From Atherix ibis (lineage: Eukaryota > Arthropoda > Insecta > Diptera > Athericidae): DNA of 64,000 nt. The position numbers and the translations under genes are program-made. Shown here one piece after another: positions 44,236-55,501 of the stretch (positions are counted from its first letter, which is position 1; each line of letters starts with the position of its first letter). The stretch covers positions 55,131,920-55,195,919 of the forward strand of contig OY282606.1 of assembly GCA_958298945.1 (NCBI GenBank), written 5' to 3'. The notes under the pieces are model-generated. The model had not been told where the DNA came from. It ran no database searches and worked only from the letters and a program-made list of their open reading frames with translations.

Positions 44236-44591
44236 GACGTTTTCCTTTGGACCAATTTTGCTACTACGCGGTAGTTGTAGCTGTCATCATCTAGTCCACC
44301 TCAAACGAACGACCACTTCGAACGGTGAGTTACGCATACAATTAACTGTAGGGGGATTCTAGTTGCTAAAGTGAAAATAGATAGTTTTGCGGGTTCGTTG
44401 GTTATGTTGAAGAGTCATATTTTTGTCAGTATTGTTTATGTGTGAATAAACTCAGTTTTTATTGTTTATGTGTGAGTAAACTCAGTATTGTTGCTGACTG
44501 TTTTGAGGTTATGTTTCTACTAGAGTTTAGAATTTGGCTTTACTTTGGTCATCTACCGCGGAGTAGCAAAATTGGTCCAAAGGAAAACGCC
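44236..44591. mobile_element. MITE A, copy 1 (356 bp)
   Basis: Imperfect inverted ends of about 38 bp: ACGTTTTCCTTTGGACCAAT and, reversed, GGCGTTTTCCTTTGGACCAA, then TTTGCTACT and CGCGGTAG. TA follows the right end (44,592-44,593) and CA precedes the left. The inside holds a short direct repeat (GTGTGARTAAACTCAG twice). No coding capacity. Related to MITE B at 45,093. Confidence 0.78.
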
Positions 44592-44944
44592 TATCAACAA
44601 CATGCTATGAACCGCGTTCACACTAATTGTTAAGAAACCAATTCTTTCGTATAAGTGTTAGTGGAACAATGACATTACGAAACTTTCCAGTTTATTTTAA
44701 GTAATACAAAAATATTTTATGAATATATAAAAATTCCATTTGCAAAATTGTTTATAATAAATTAATTTAATATTATATTGATTTGAATACGCTGATAGTG
44801 ATTTTAAATTTTCAATAACAATAAGGTTCAATAACTTGCAGTTTAAATTTACTATTCTTCAAGAACCCACAATGCTCGAAATAAGAATGAATCATAATGA
44901 AGCATACGCACATTCATTGGTGTACCATGTGTGTAAATATATGG

Positions 44945-45065
44945 AATGCAAATTTGTTGATGATTAACACGAAAGTTTCTGCTTCCAAAAATGAGTTTTT
45001 AGACGAGCGGATGTAGAAAAGTTGTAATGGGACAATTTTTGACGTTAACTGAAATACACGTGAGG
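44945..45065. repeat. Dispersed repeat shared with 32,348-32,500
   Basis: Blocks GCAAATTTGTTGATGATTAACACG, AAAAATGAGTTTTTAGACGAG and AAATACACG correspond to those at 32,355-32,490. It lies between the two MITEs. Noncoding. Confidence 0.55.
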
Positions 45066-45092
45066 AAAGGACCAATGAATGTTTTCATAATA

Positions 45093-45432
45093 GCCGTATT
45101 CCATGGACCAATTTTGCTACTCACGAGTAGTTCGAACAAATGGGTAGTTCGCAGGCGTAGTTACGCCATACAATTTACGGTAGGGTAATTTAGTTCCCGA
45201 CCTGGAAATAGGTGGCTTAGCGGGTTCGTTGGTTATGTTGAAGAGTCATATTTTTGTCAGTATTGTTTATGTGTGAATAAACTCAGTATTTATTGTTTAT
45301 GTGTGAGTAAACTCAGTATTGTGGTTGACTATTTTGAGGTTATATTTTACTTCAGTCAGTAAACTGTGCGTTCCTATAGGCATCAACTCCCAAGTACTTG
45401 CGAGTAGCAAAATTGGTCCATTGGAATACGGC
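45093..45432. mobile_element. MITE B, copy 1 (340 bp), TA duplication
   Basis: Inverted ends GCCGTATTCCATGGACCAAT with one mismatch, continuing TTTGCTACT. TA flanks both ends (45,091-45,092 and 45,433-45,434). The inner part (GGGTTCGTTGGTTATGTTGA through GTGAGTAAACTCAG) is nearly the same as in MITE A, so both belong to one family, probably Tc1/mariner-related by the TA target. Confidence 0.82.
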
Positions 45433-45434
45433 TA

Positions 45435-47386
45435 ATGTGTTTTTCACCTTGACGGTTTGGATTGAAATTAACATTTCTTCACAAACATATGCAGAATATT
45501 CCTGTTGAAAATTGGTGCGGTTGATGGCATGTGTTTGATGTTATGTCAACTACGTCTAAACATGTCCAATCGATGGAATACAATGTTATATAAAACTATG
45601 CTGCACGTATAATAATAATAAATTTCTTCTTCAACAAGTTTCTATATATTTACGAAAACGGTCAAACAAATTGTATATACACATATTATTTAGAGTTTAC
45701 CTCTTATAAAACCATTATATAATTTTAGTATAGGTCAAAGTACTCTTTCTTTAGCATAATTAATATGTGATGTTATATTTCCAATTAATTCTTATTTCGT
45801 AACAAAATTATTTCAAAGCATATTAATATAAGTATTATGACGGCAAATCTGCAAAAAAAACTTCTTAATTGAATTCTTTTGAAATGTATGGACGGTCTTT
45901 TATTATGCAAGCTTTTATAAGAACTTATAAAAGTAAACATTTATGGAAATAAGTTGTATATCAATTGAATAAAAGTAAAACTTTATGAAAATAGGTGAAA
46001 ATAATTTTATTGTTATAACAAAAATGCACCTTTTTGCAACATAAATTATATGTATATATTGATTTTTTATGTAAAGTCAGAATAGCTATCGATTGGTCCT
46101 TTTAAATTATTAAATTTGTGTTAATTTATGTTGTATTAATTGGAATCACTATTTTTACATTTACGTATATTAATAAATTTAAGTTAATGATTATAGTTTT
46201 TACCTCATTGTAATATTGGAATTAATATTTACGAAAATACTTAAGGATAATATAGCCCTTATTGTTTTTTAAGTCTCTATTATTTATATAAAATTTTTAA
46301 GATTCCATATCTTTGCAAGAATAAAAATTTAAAATATTTAATGTTAAAATTTATTTTGCATTTTAAATATTTATGAAACAAATATATGGTATTCTCTAAA
46401 TATACAATTTAATTCATTTTTATTTTATGATTTTATTTAATAAAATATATATAATGTGGTGGCATTTTTTATTGTATGAATAATGAATAATAAAGATGCA
46501 TTATTGTTTAAAGTTTCAACTTCAAATCTTATATGAACGTTTTCAGTATTTAATGTATCAAAAAGAAAGGTTTGGTTAATTAATTTAGAAAAATATTAAC
46601 TGTGGTATTAATAATAACAATCGATTCCGAAAATTGTTCTATTGGCATTACCCAGTAAAACACTTTTTTTAACAATATTTGGAAATTAAACTACCCTTAT
46701 GTATCTAGGGTGGTAATAAACGCACGTGTGTCCGTTGCCTAGTTGACCGGTTTCGAAGGGCAACCATTGTTTGTAAACAAGTGGCTTTAACATTTGATCA
46801 TTGTGCAAGTATTATGATTTTCTATGGCAGTGATCTTTTATAAAAAAAAACATTAAAAAACTTAATAAAAATTATACAAGTGCAATATTTTTTTTATAAA
46901 CTCATATTTATTAATTTATAATAAACTTTGATCAACGGTTTTATACTATATACATGTATGTGTTTTTCGATATTTTCCATTTTATGGGGATTTATATTGG
47001 GTACGTTTTAATTAGCAATTGTTATGTGGAAAATATATTATATATTGTATTAGGTGTTATATATATTATTATTATTGAGTATATATACTTAAAAGCATCT
47101 TATTAAGACGTGATCATATAATTATTAATATTATTTGCAATTATTATCTTATCGCATTAACCTTGCACTTGTGCATTTAAGCATAATTAAAAAATTAAAA
47201 TAAAATAATAAGTAAATTAATTTGAATTAAATATCAACTAAAATATTGGTGAAAATATACTGGAAAAAAATCAAATTAAGCCGAAATGATTTGTGAGTTT
47301 CGGGTCGATTTACAATTAAAAATTTTCGGGTCATTGGCAAATTAATAATTTTTTTCTTAGCTGTCAGCTAATTTAATTTAATAAAA
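45435..47386. other. AT-rich DNA before the duplication junction, copy 1
   Basis: About 2 kb with no gene. A short conserved-looking GC-richer stretch (CTAGGGTGGTAATAAACGCACG, near 46,706-46,790) is the only departure from AT-rich background. Confidence 0.5.
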
Positions 47387-48487
47387 TTATGAACACATCG
47401 TAGCATTATTTGTCATCATATCACCTCCTTCCTTTCCCCAAAAACATTTAATTGGATAGCCACTGATGTCTGTATTATGTGTATTCTCGATAGCATGTGT
47501 TGCTGATTCTTTAGACATAAACTTTATAAATGCATAACCCTTATCTTTAAATACTCTCAAATCTTGTATCTGACCGAATTGCGAAAAGTGTTTGTGCATT
47601 AGTTCTTCAGTAATCACATTCGGTGGAAAACCACCGCAATAGACGGTAGTATTGGTTGGGCTAGTTTGATTATAAACTTCTTCATAAGTCGGACGACCCG
47701 ATTTGGAAACTGTCTTCATTTGTTCACGTGGTGGTGGAGGTTTTCTCGTTGACCAATTCGTTCGAATTGAACGAGATCCTAGCCATTGGCCATTCATCGC
47801 TTGTATCGCATTTTCAGCTTCAGCTTTTTTAACAAACGATACAAAGGCATAGCCTTTGGATTTCATTGTTTGTGGATCTCTTACAATTCGACAATTCAAT
47901 ATTTCGCCAAAGGGGGCAAACGCTTCACGAAGTGTTTCTGTCTCTATTTCAGGACTAAGATCACCAACAAATATATGATGATGTGAACTAGTATCTGTCT
48001 TTGGCTGATTGCCTGGACTACTAGCCCAATTCACCTAAAACCAAAGTAAATAACTTATTTTTAATCTTAAATTAAAGCATATATTCTTGAAAGTTATGTA
48101 GACATAACAAAATATTGAAATTATATAAAATACACAAGCAGACAATGGCGCTTTGTTTACATCAATGATACACGTTGTATAACAAAAAGTAAAACTATCG
48201 AATTTTAACATTCAATTACAGTTCGTCAAATTTTATTAAGATTATAATTATATACAAACCTTAATTTCCTTTTCAAGGAAGAGCCGTTTATTCATTGCCG
48301 TTAACGCAGTTGCAGCCGATTGGTGTGATGTGAACTCGATGAACGCATAGGGATCATTCCCTGGTTCCCGTATAATTTTGCAACTCTTTACTGGTCCAAT
48401 TTGACTAAAAAGTGCTACAAGTAAATCTTCCGATACTGACTGATCAAGATTCCCCACGTACAGGGTTTTTGGCTGCGTCTCATCCAT
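47387..48487 (-). CDS. Truncated Rox8 copy (three RRMs, no Q-rich tail)
   Basis: Exons 48,487-48,260 and 48,034-47,387. Residues 1-289 equal Rox8 except two substitutions that I can see (Ser122 to Leu, Val235 to Leu). At the duplication junction the frame leaves rox8 after NNATM and ends two residues later (CS, stop), giving 291 residues. All three RRMs remain and the Q/Y/A tail that drives TIA-1-type aggregation is lost. The upstream region is a full copy of the rox8 side of the divergent promoter, so expression is plausible. Whether the transcript finds a polyadenylation site in the AT-rich DNA below 47,387 is unknown. Confidence 0.85.
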
Positions 48488-49798
48488 CTTGATTCATAAA
48501 TGTGTGTCAGCAATTTCGTGATCTATGCGCCGATAATTCCTTTTCAATATTTACAAGTTAAATTTTATTAATATTCGTTCATAAATCAACTAAATTAACC
48601 ACTCTGTATAAGATTATGCGAAGCATTAATTTTACGGAAAACTTAAACTGATATAAATATGACAAATAATTCACACGATATAATGATGACGGCGGCGACT
48701 GCAACCAATTTCGCTTTGTTGCTCTTCAAAACTCTAATCCCTTAACACAAACAGAATACTCAGTCTGCCTTATCAAAACTAATGCGAAGAAATATTATTT
48801 TCGATTATTTTGTTGATTTCCTACTTCATCTATTTTATTTTAACATTATTATAATAAATAAATTTTTTATACGAAAATTACAACGCGAAGTCGCGTTCAC
48901 TCTTCTCTGTTATAATTCGCCGCACCAAAACGAAAAATCAAAAGTAGTTTGACTACTTTAATGTGTGTACGTTTCCATTCGTACGCCTTACACAGTTGCA
49001 CACTCTAGTTCTATCTCGTATCTACACTCTATGAGTGACTTAAGAGTGAGTAGGACGAAGTTAACGGAATATCAACGGCGAATACGAATACTAACAATCG
49101 TACTTCAAAGAGAAGACGGATGCCGTTTTACATTTCTTCTTCTTATTATTTTCCCTCCTACATATTTATTATTCCGTACATTCACTCTCAAACTTAAAAA
49201 ACGTATAGGACTATCATTTCATTATTACCAACATAAAATGACAAATTATTAAAGTCTTTTAATTATTAATTATTTCAAATTAATTTTATTGTCCTAGCAT
49301 TCACTCTATACTAATAATTAGTTACAATTAGAAAAATAATTCAATATAATTTCAATTTTTTCAATATATTTTCTTTAAAATATAATTTGGCTAATTTGTT
49401 TCTTAAATTTTTATTTTCTAAATTGATTCATTTAACTAAAAATATGAATGTTTCATAGTAATATAATAAAAAAATTATACAAAACAATTGGAAAGCAAGC
49501 TTCGTGCAATTTGTAACAAAATATGATGTTATTTATAATTGGTAATTGAAAGTGTAATTACATGTGTGACTGTTTTGAGCAAATGTGTAGTCAGGCAAGT
49601 GTCAAAACAGTCAACACAAACTGGCAAACATGAAATCGTAATCGTTGAATGTAAACAATCATTTTGCGACGTCGTGTAAAGAATAATAGTCAGCACGTTG
49701 GAATTTGTCAAGTATTCAAATTTAATATATAAGATAAAAAAGATTTGCCAAAGTAAATTTGTAAATTTTTGCAGGGTTCTGTTTAGCTCTAAATTTCA
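48488..49798. promoter_or_regulatory. Divergent intergenic region, copy 2
   Basis: Full copy of 40,215-41,525 between truncated rox8 and the second RNFT gene. I noticed no difference between copies. Confidence 0.6.
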
Positions 49799-51002
49799 AT
49801 GAGTGCAATTATTTCGGAAAATGGAACTATACCGGTTCAGCCTTCAAATAGGCCTTTACAAGAAAGATATGAAAATTTGACGAGAGACGATCCACCCAAT
49901 TTGCTAGTTAGTGAAAATACTAATAACCAGCAGACCAATGAAAACGAAGAGACTATATATAAAATCTTGTCACAAAATGCTACTTTATTGATCGTCTTGC
50001 TGGTTAAAATTTTATACGATTATTTTAAAAAAATTTTGAACTTTTCCGTTTTAATATTGATTTTCTATCATGCAAACGAAATTGTCCGAGATGAAATTTC
50101 AAAGCAAGCACAACGAAATGTAAATCTTTTAATTCGCCAACTGCTATATATATCACTGTTCATATACTTCAGAATTTATAATACCGAAGATGAGGAAATT
50201 TATATAAATTTACTAATAATGCAGCCTCTAAATGAGTCGAACAATTTATTAGGTCCGCTAATATTTTACCTCACAATGAGTGGAATCTTGCTAAAAGTTT
50301 TCACTGTAGTAACTAAAATTGTGATAACACTTATTCCACCAGAGAAATTTAAATGTAATACAAGGGTATGTAGGCATCCCTTAAATATTATAGAAGATAT
50401 CGATTAGTTTACTGATTTGAAAATATTTTAAGGGAAACATATATCTTTTAATAGAAGCATTATCGCAAATGTATGCTGCAGTTATGCCAATACGATCATG
50501 GCTAAATTACTTACTCGAATCATACTCTGGATTCGAAAAAGTACTTATTATACAATGATTACTGATATTTTCGTACAATGTTAATCTTTCTTAAATTTTT
50601 AGCTATTTGGAGCATTATTGACAACTTCTTATATGGTATCAAAAGCATTTGATTTGTTTAATCGTGGAAAGCTTTGTAAAAAAGCTATAACCGCTTACTT
50701 TGGATCAACAGTCAGTAAAAATGACCAGTGTTTAACATTATATGAACATTATAAAATATTCTTTACAGGTGTATGAACACATACCTTCAAGAGAGCAAAT
50801 GGACTCAGCTGGAAATAATTGTACCATATGTCATGACCAATTCTCTAATCCGATAATTTTGGATTGTCAGCATATATTTTGTGCATCATGCGTCAGAAAA
50901 TGGTTTTCGCTCAAAGAAACGTGTCCTTTATGTCGAACTAAAATTCTTGAAGATACGACTTGGCAATACGGCTCAACTAGTTACTTTTTACAACTCTGCT
51001 AG
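49799..51002 (+). CDS. RNFT1/2-type RING membrane ubiquitin ligase, copy 2
   Basis: Exons 49,799-50,365, 50,433-50,540, 50,603-50,710 and 50,769-51,002 give 338 residues. Compared with copy 1 there is one extra Leu (NNLLGP for NNLGP) and Ile to Asn two residues before SNN, both in a loop between membrane segments. Splice sites, RING cysteines and stop are intact, so it should be functional if expressed. ER E3 ligase role as for copy 1. Confidence 0.88.
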
Positions 51003-51202
51003 CTTGCTAAAAAAAATTTCTATTATTTTTACTAATTAATGAAGTTATATTTATTTTCAATAGTAAGAAATATTATTTAAATGTACTAAATTAAGTAATA
51101 AGCTAAAAATGAATTTATAACATGTTTGTATAAATATCTAAGAGTTATTACAGAAATACTGTAGTTAATTATTCCTATTTTCATGTTAAATGTGCTTATA
51201 TA

Positions 51203-51914
51203 TTAATTTTCATCATCCCAACCAACTGTTTTTGTTTGGAAATAATTTCCGTCACCATGGGTTGATTGTCTATTAATCTCTTTATGGCGATCTCTGGACA
51301 CAATTTCTTCAAGAATTTCTCCATCACCTTTAATTAAGCGGGTTCGCCCAGTGTCAGCGTCAAATACTCGTCGAATTTGGTTTTGCCTTGCTTCATACTC
51401 CTGTGGTGTTTCTGGAGCTCGGGCTTTCGTATTCATAAGTTCTTAAAGACAATATGCTGTTTAAATACTTTATAAATATGATCAAAATGGGCAAACCTAG
51501 AGGTATTGAGTAGTCAGCAGCAACCGATTTGTCATTATCTATTATTGTTTCCTTAGAATGTTTACCCGATTTCTTTAACTTTTTCTCCTCCTTCCGTTTA
51601 GCTTTTCTCGCTTTCTTTAATTGTTTCTTTTCTGCCTTTTCTGCTCTACGTTTTTCCTTTTCCAAACGCTTTTCTTCCTTCCGTTTTTTACGTTTTTCTT
51701 GCTTCTCAACCTTTTTCCTTTTTTTTATTTCCGATGAACTACAAGAATCTGATGAACTGGAATTCGACGATGAGGATGAGCTCCTAGATGACAGTCTTTG
51801 ATATTTCTTCTGCTTTTTAGTATCACGATCTCTTCCTCTTTTAGATTCTGAGACATTACCTTCACTTTCTTCAAGGAGATCTTTTTTCCACCCTATCTCT
51901 ACTTGGTTCGACAT
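51203..51914 (-). CDS. ARL6IP4/SRp25-like nuclear protein, copy 2
   Basis: Exons 51,914-51,497 and 51,441-51,203, 218 residues. It differs from copy 1 by Pro to Ala in the basic stretch (KKARK for KKPRK). The other visible change lies in the intron. The frame and splice sites are intact. Its upstream DNA is interrupted about 460 bp away by the transposon at 52,378. Confidence 0.83.
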
Positions 51915-52375
51915 TCTTTCAATGGAAAAAATTAGTACAAATCATATGATTTTGACATACGCAGCGGTCCTGTTTACAATAATACCAAATTGCGGTTGCA
52001 CTTCTCAAATTTAGGTTATATGTACAGAAATTACATAAAATAGTAATGCCACACGTATAATTTTCATATATAAATTTTCTAAGTTCCTGTACTAAGAAAC
52101 GTGCTCGTAATAGATAAATAGATGTAATTAGGCGTTTTTAAATACTAATTCTCACAGAAGTATTTATGTTAACCACAACACCTGCTCCTCGCATACCTAG
52201 TGTAAAAATTAGTATTTAAAAAATGCTAATCATAACACCTGCCTCTTACACCTTTGCTACATCCGCTCTCAAAAAAGAAATCATTGTAAGGACGGAGAAT
52301 TTCATGTTGACCGTAAACAATACTTTTTGGTTTCTGAAAAATTGTATGCTTATTTAGTATTTTGTAATGTCTAAC
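51915..52375. other. Upstream region of ARL6IP4 copy 2
   Basis: Copy of 43,639-44,099. Noncoding, with the ARL6IP4 promoter presumably here. Confidence 0.5.
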
Positions 52376-52544
52376 TACCCAAGTAACGCACTCGAAACTC
52401 ATTCAATAAGTTCCGTCAATGAGTTCCGTTTTTGTTACGTCTGACGGCTCCTAGTTCAGGATTATGTCGTATTACGAATGAGTGTCGTCTATGGACTTGA
52501 ATGACGGAACTAACTGAACTCGAAATGAATTTAGTGTGAATGTA

Positions 52545-52814
52545 TTGTAAATTTACATTTCTATTAGTTGTCAAAATAACCAATTGCTAATTGAATGTTG
52601 CGGCGACACAAGTTTTCCTCGTGCGTAAAATAAAGAAACGTAATAGTACATTATATTATAATTAAATTATATTATTAGAATTGTAAATTTTCATTTCTAT
52701 TAGTTGTGAAATAACCAATTGCGAATTGAATGTTGCGGCGACAACAAGTTTTTCTCGTGCGTAAAAAAAAGAAACGTAATAGTACATTATATTAATTAAA
52801 CTATATTATTAGAA
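52545..52814. repeat. Tandem repeat, 2 x about 135 bp, in the inserted transposon
   Basis: Units 52,545-52,680 and 52,681-52,814 share TTGTAAATTT, TTTCTATTAGTTGT, GAATGTTGCGGCGACA and GAAACGTAATAGTACATTAT. They lie directly upstream of the small gene at 52,854 and may form its leader or promoter. Confidence 0.88.
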
Positions 52815-52853
52815 TTAAAATATATAATAAATAATAATATTATTAGAAGGAAA

Positions 52854-53664
52854 ATGTCCAAAAGAGCGTACGAAAGGGAAGTCGCGAACGAAATAAAAAG
52901 AAAATTAGTATGTGCAGTAAAAAAAAAAAACCTAGAATTCACACTTGTTGATTTGCGTATACCGGTGCAAGGTAATATAATTGAAACCGACAATTCCATT
53001 GAATATCTTGAAAGTTTGGATAAAACAGAAGAAAGCTCCAGCACTCCACAAATACAACATTATTCCACTGAATATATTCAAAGTTCGGATGAAACAGAAG
53101 GAAGGTGCAGCACGAGTTGATGCAGGCCGAGTTGATAAATTCAAACTATTTGATGAATCGCTTTTAGAAGCAAGTGAAGACGTGAAAATAGAATTGGTAT
53201 GATCATATTTGTGATATTATTACAAGTTATCATTTTAATGTATGTACTATATTGATCAACAGATAGATATTTTTATGAAGCAGTCGGGAACAGAATTGAA
53301 AAAGTTTTTATATACAACGTGCAAAATATTGTTTACCGAAGAATTGGCCTCCAAATTTACATTTGATGGGAGGCAGGCAAATATTGGCTTCAAGGACCTG
53401 AATGTGTCAAAAATAATTAAGAGTAAGCATAATCTAAATTATTTTTAAATCTATGATAACATAACTAATAACTATTTTTTAATATAGATTGTGCATTGGA
53501 TAAATTTCCCTTCGTTAGGGAAGATGATATAAATAAAATTTTGAGGAGGTTTTTTTATACCACAAAAGACAATATATCCAAAAAAAACAAAAAAAAAGGA
53601 ACAACATTGTGCAACTACTTCGGACACCGAATTGTTCGATGACATCGAGTTCCTAGAAATTGAA
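52854..53664 (+). pseudogene. DUF4806-like transposon-borne gene, spliced, frame doubtful
   Basis: First part (52,854-53,120) reads MSKRAYEREVANEIKRKLVC and two copies of a 17-residue repeat (SIEYLESLDKTEESS, STEYIQSSDETEGRC). A frame change leads to KFKLFDESLLEASEDVKIEL ending at a GTATGA donor (about 53,200). The next exon (about 53,266-53,425) reads MKQSGTELKKFLYTTCKIL and ASKFTFDGRQANIGFKDLNV, then a GTAAGC donor. The last exon reads DKFPFVREDDINKILRRFFY. The last two exons resemble DUF4806, a domain often carried as an accessory ORF by insect transposons. The internal frame change may be a missed intron or a mutation. Confidence 0.5.
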
Positions 53665-53798
53665 TAGGTTTTAAGTTTTTTATATGGTTATATAGCTAGA
53701 AGAGGCTATTTTATTTAATTTTTTGTTATTAATTTTTTAATGTTATGAAAATATATTTGATTACAAAAAAAATTAAAAATATTTAATTATAATGAAGA

Positions 53799-54166
53799 CC
53801 CAAGTAACGCAAGTTACGAAAATAAAGCTATTTAACGGCACTCTGACGGTACTCTGTTCCGTCATATAATTACGAATTTGTTCAAGATGGGTTCAGAAAC
53901 GGTTCAGAAACTGTTCGTGCTTTGTCGCTACAAGCCGGAACTCGAAAATTTTTTTGCTTTTATGTATGGGTGCACCCAACCATGCAATTTCATGTATGAA
54001 TGCACCCATACATGAAAGAAAACTAATTGTTTGAGCATCGGCTTGCAGCGACAAAGAACGAACAGTTTCTGAACCCATCTTGAACAAATTCGTAATCATA
54101 TGACGGAACACAGTTCCGCCAGAGTGCCGTTAAATAGCATAATTTCCGTAACTGGTGTTACTTGGG
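53799..54166. mobile_element. 368-bp fold-back unit at the right end of the inserted transposon
   Basis: Arms of about 110 bp pair with each other: CCCAAGTAACGCAAGTTACG at the left against CCCAAGTAACACCAGTTACG reversed at the right. Both continue through TATTTAACGGCACTCTG and further, with a loop holding CATGTATGAATGCACCCATA. The termini match those of the host element. It may be a MITE of the same family inserted at, or fused to, the right end. Confidence 0.78.
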
Positions 54167-54302
54167 TACTGTATAATAAAAATTGTATGCTTGTTTGGAC
54201 CGCGGCATTGTGTGTTTCTCCGGCATGGCTTAATTCTCTGTTGTATTTTGTTTCATATTGTTTCTTAAGGGGCCTTTCAACACTAAGTTAAGGTTAACAT
54301 CA

Positions 54303-54658
54303 GACGTTTTCCTTTGGACCAATTTTGCTACTACGCGGTAGTTGTAGCTGTCATCATCTAGTCCACCTCAAACGAACGACCACTTCGAACGGTGAGTTAC
54401 GCATACAATTAACTGTAGGGGGATTCTAGTTGCTAAAGTGAAAATAGATAGTTTTGCGGGTTCGTTGGTTATGTTGAAGAGTCATATTTTTGTCAGTATT
54501 GTTTATGTGTGAATAAACTCAGTTTTTATTGTTTATGTGTGAGTAAACTCAGTATTGTTGCTGACTGTTTTGAGGTTATGTTTCTACTAGAGTTTAGAAT
54601 TTGGCTTTACTTTGGTCATCTACCGCGGAGTAGCAAAATTGGTCCAAAGGAAAACGCC
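54303..54658. mobile_element. MITE A, copy 2
   Basis: Copy of 44,236-44,591 at an offset of 10,067 bp, unchanged as far as I can see. It predates the segmental duplication. Confidence 0.78.
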
Positions 54659-55011
54659 TATCAACAACATGCTATGAACCGCGTTCACACTAATTGTTAA
54701 GAAACCAATTCTTTCGTATAAGTGTTAGTGGAACAATGACATTACGAAACTTTCCAGTTTATTTTAAGTAATACAAAAATATTTTATGAATATATAAAAA
54801 TTCCATTTGCAAAATTGTTTATAATAAATTAATTTAATATTATATTGATTTGAATACGCTGATAGTGATTTTAAATTTTCAATAACAATAAGGTTCAATA
54901 ACTTGCAGTTTAAATTTACTATTCTTCAAGAACCCACAATGCTCGAAATAAGAATGAATCATAATGAAGCATACGCACATTCATTGGTGTACCATGTGTG
55001 TAAATATATGG

Positions 55012-55132
55012 AATGCAAATTTGTTGATGATTAACACGAAAGTTTCTGCTTCCAAAAATGAGTTTTTAGACGAGCGGATGTAGAAAAGTTGTAATGGGAC
55101 AATTTTTGACGTTAACTGAAATACACGTGAGG
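55012..55132. repeat. Dispersed repeat, copy in duplication copy 2
   Basis: Copy of 44,945-45,065. Confidence 0.55.
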
Positions 55133-55159
55133 AAAGGACCAATGAATGTTTTCATAATA

Positions 55160-55499
55160 GCCGTATTCCATGGACCAATTTTGCTACTCACGAGTAGTTC
55201 GAACAAATGGGTAGTTCGCAGGCGTAGTTACGCCATACAATTTACGGTAGGGTAATTTAGTTCCCGACCTGGAAATAGGTGGCTTAGCGGGTTCGTTGGT
55301 TATGTTGAAGAGTCATATTTTTGTCAGTATTGTTTATGTGTGAATAAACTCAGTATTTATTGTTTATGTGTGAGTAAACTCAGTATTGTGGTTGACTATT
55401 TTGAGGTTATATTTTACTTCAGTCAGTAAACTGTGCGTTCCTATAGGCATCAACTCCCAAGTACTTGCGAGTAGCAAAATTGGTCCATTGGAATACGGC
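55160..55499. mobile_element. MITE B, copy 2
   Basis: Copy of 45,093-45,432 with the same ends and TA flanks. Confidence 0.82.
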
Positions 55500-55501
55500 T
55501 A

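Larger units (their letters stand above)
39123..47395. repeat. Segmental tandem duplication, copy 1 (8.27 kb)
   Basis: Starts inside rox8 exon 2 and runs through the RNFT and ARL6IP4 genes, two MITEs and AT-rich DNA to the junction at 47,395/47,396. The second copy is at 47,396-57,492. Offsets are 8,273 bp, then 8,276 (a codon in RNFT), then 10,067 after a 1,791-bp insertion, then about 10,097 after a ~30-bp difference near 56,690. At the junction both ends share only GAACA-like microhomology. Confidence 0.95.
52378..54166 (+). mobile_element. 1,789-bp transposon inserted in duplication copy 2 (TA duplication)
   Basis: Ends CCCAAGTAACGC and, reversed, CCCAAGTAACACC. TA flanks both sides (52,376-52,377 and 54,167-54,168). 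Copy 1 of the segmental duplication has the uninterrupted site CTAACTACTG, so both ends and the duplication are certain: 1,789 bp plus 2 bp equals the offset change from 8,276 to 10,067. The interior holds two 135-bp tandem repeats, a small spliced DUF4806-like gene, and at 53,799-54,166 a fold-back unit with the same end motif. No transposase is seen, so it is probably non-autonomous. Confidence 0.92.
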
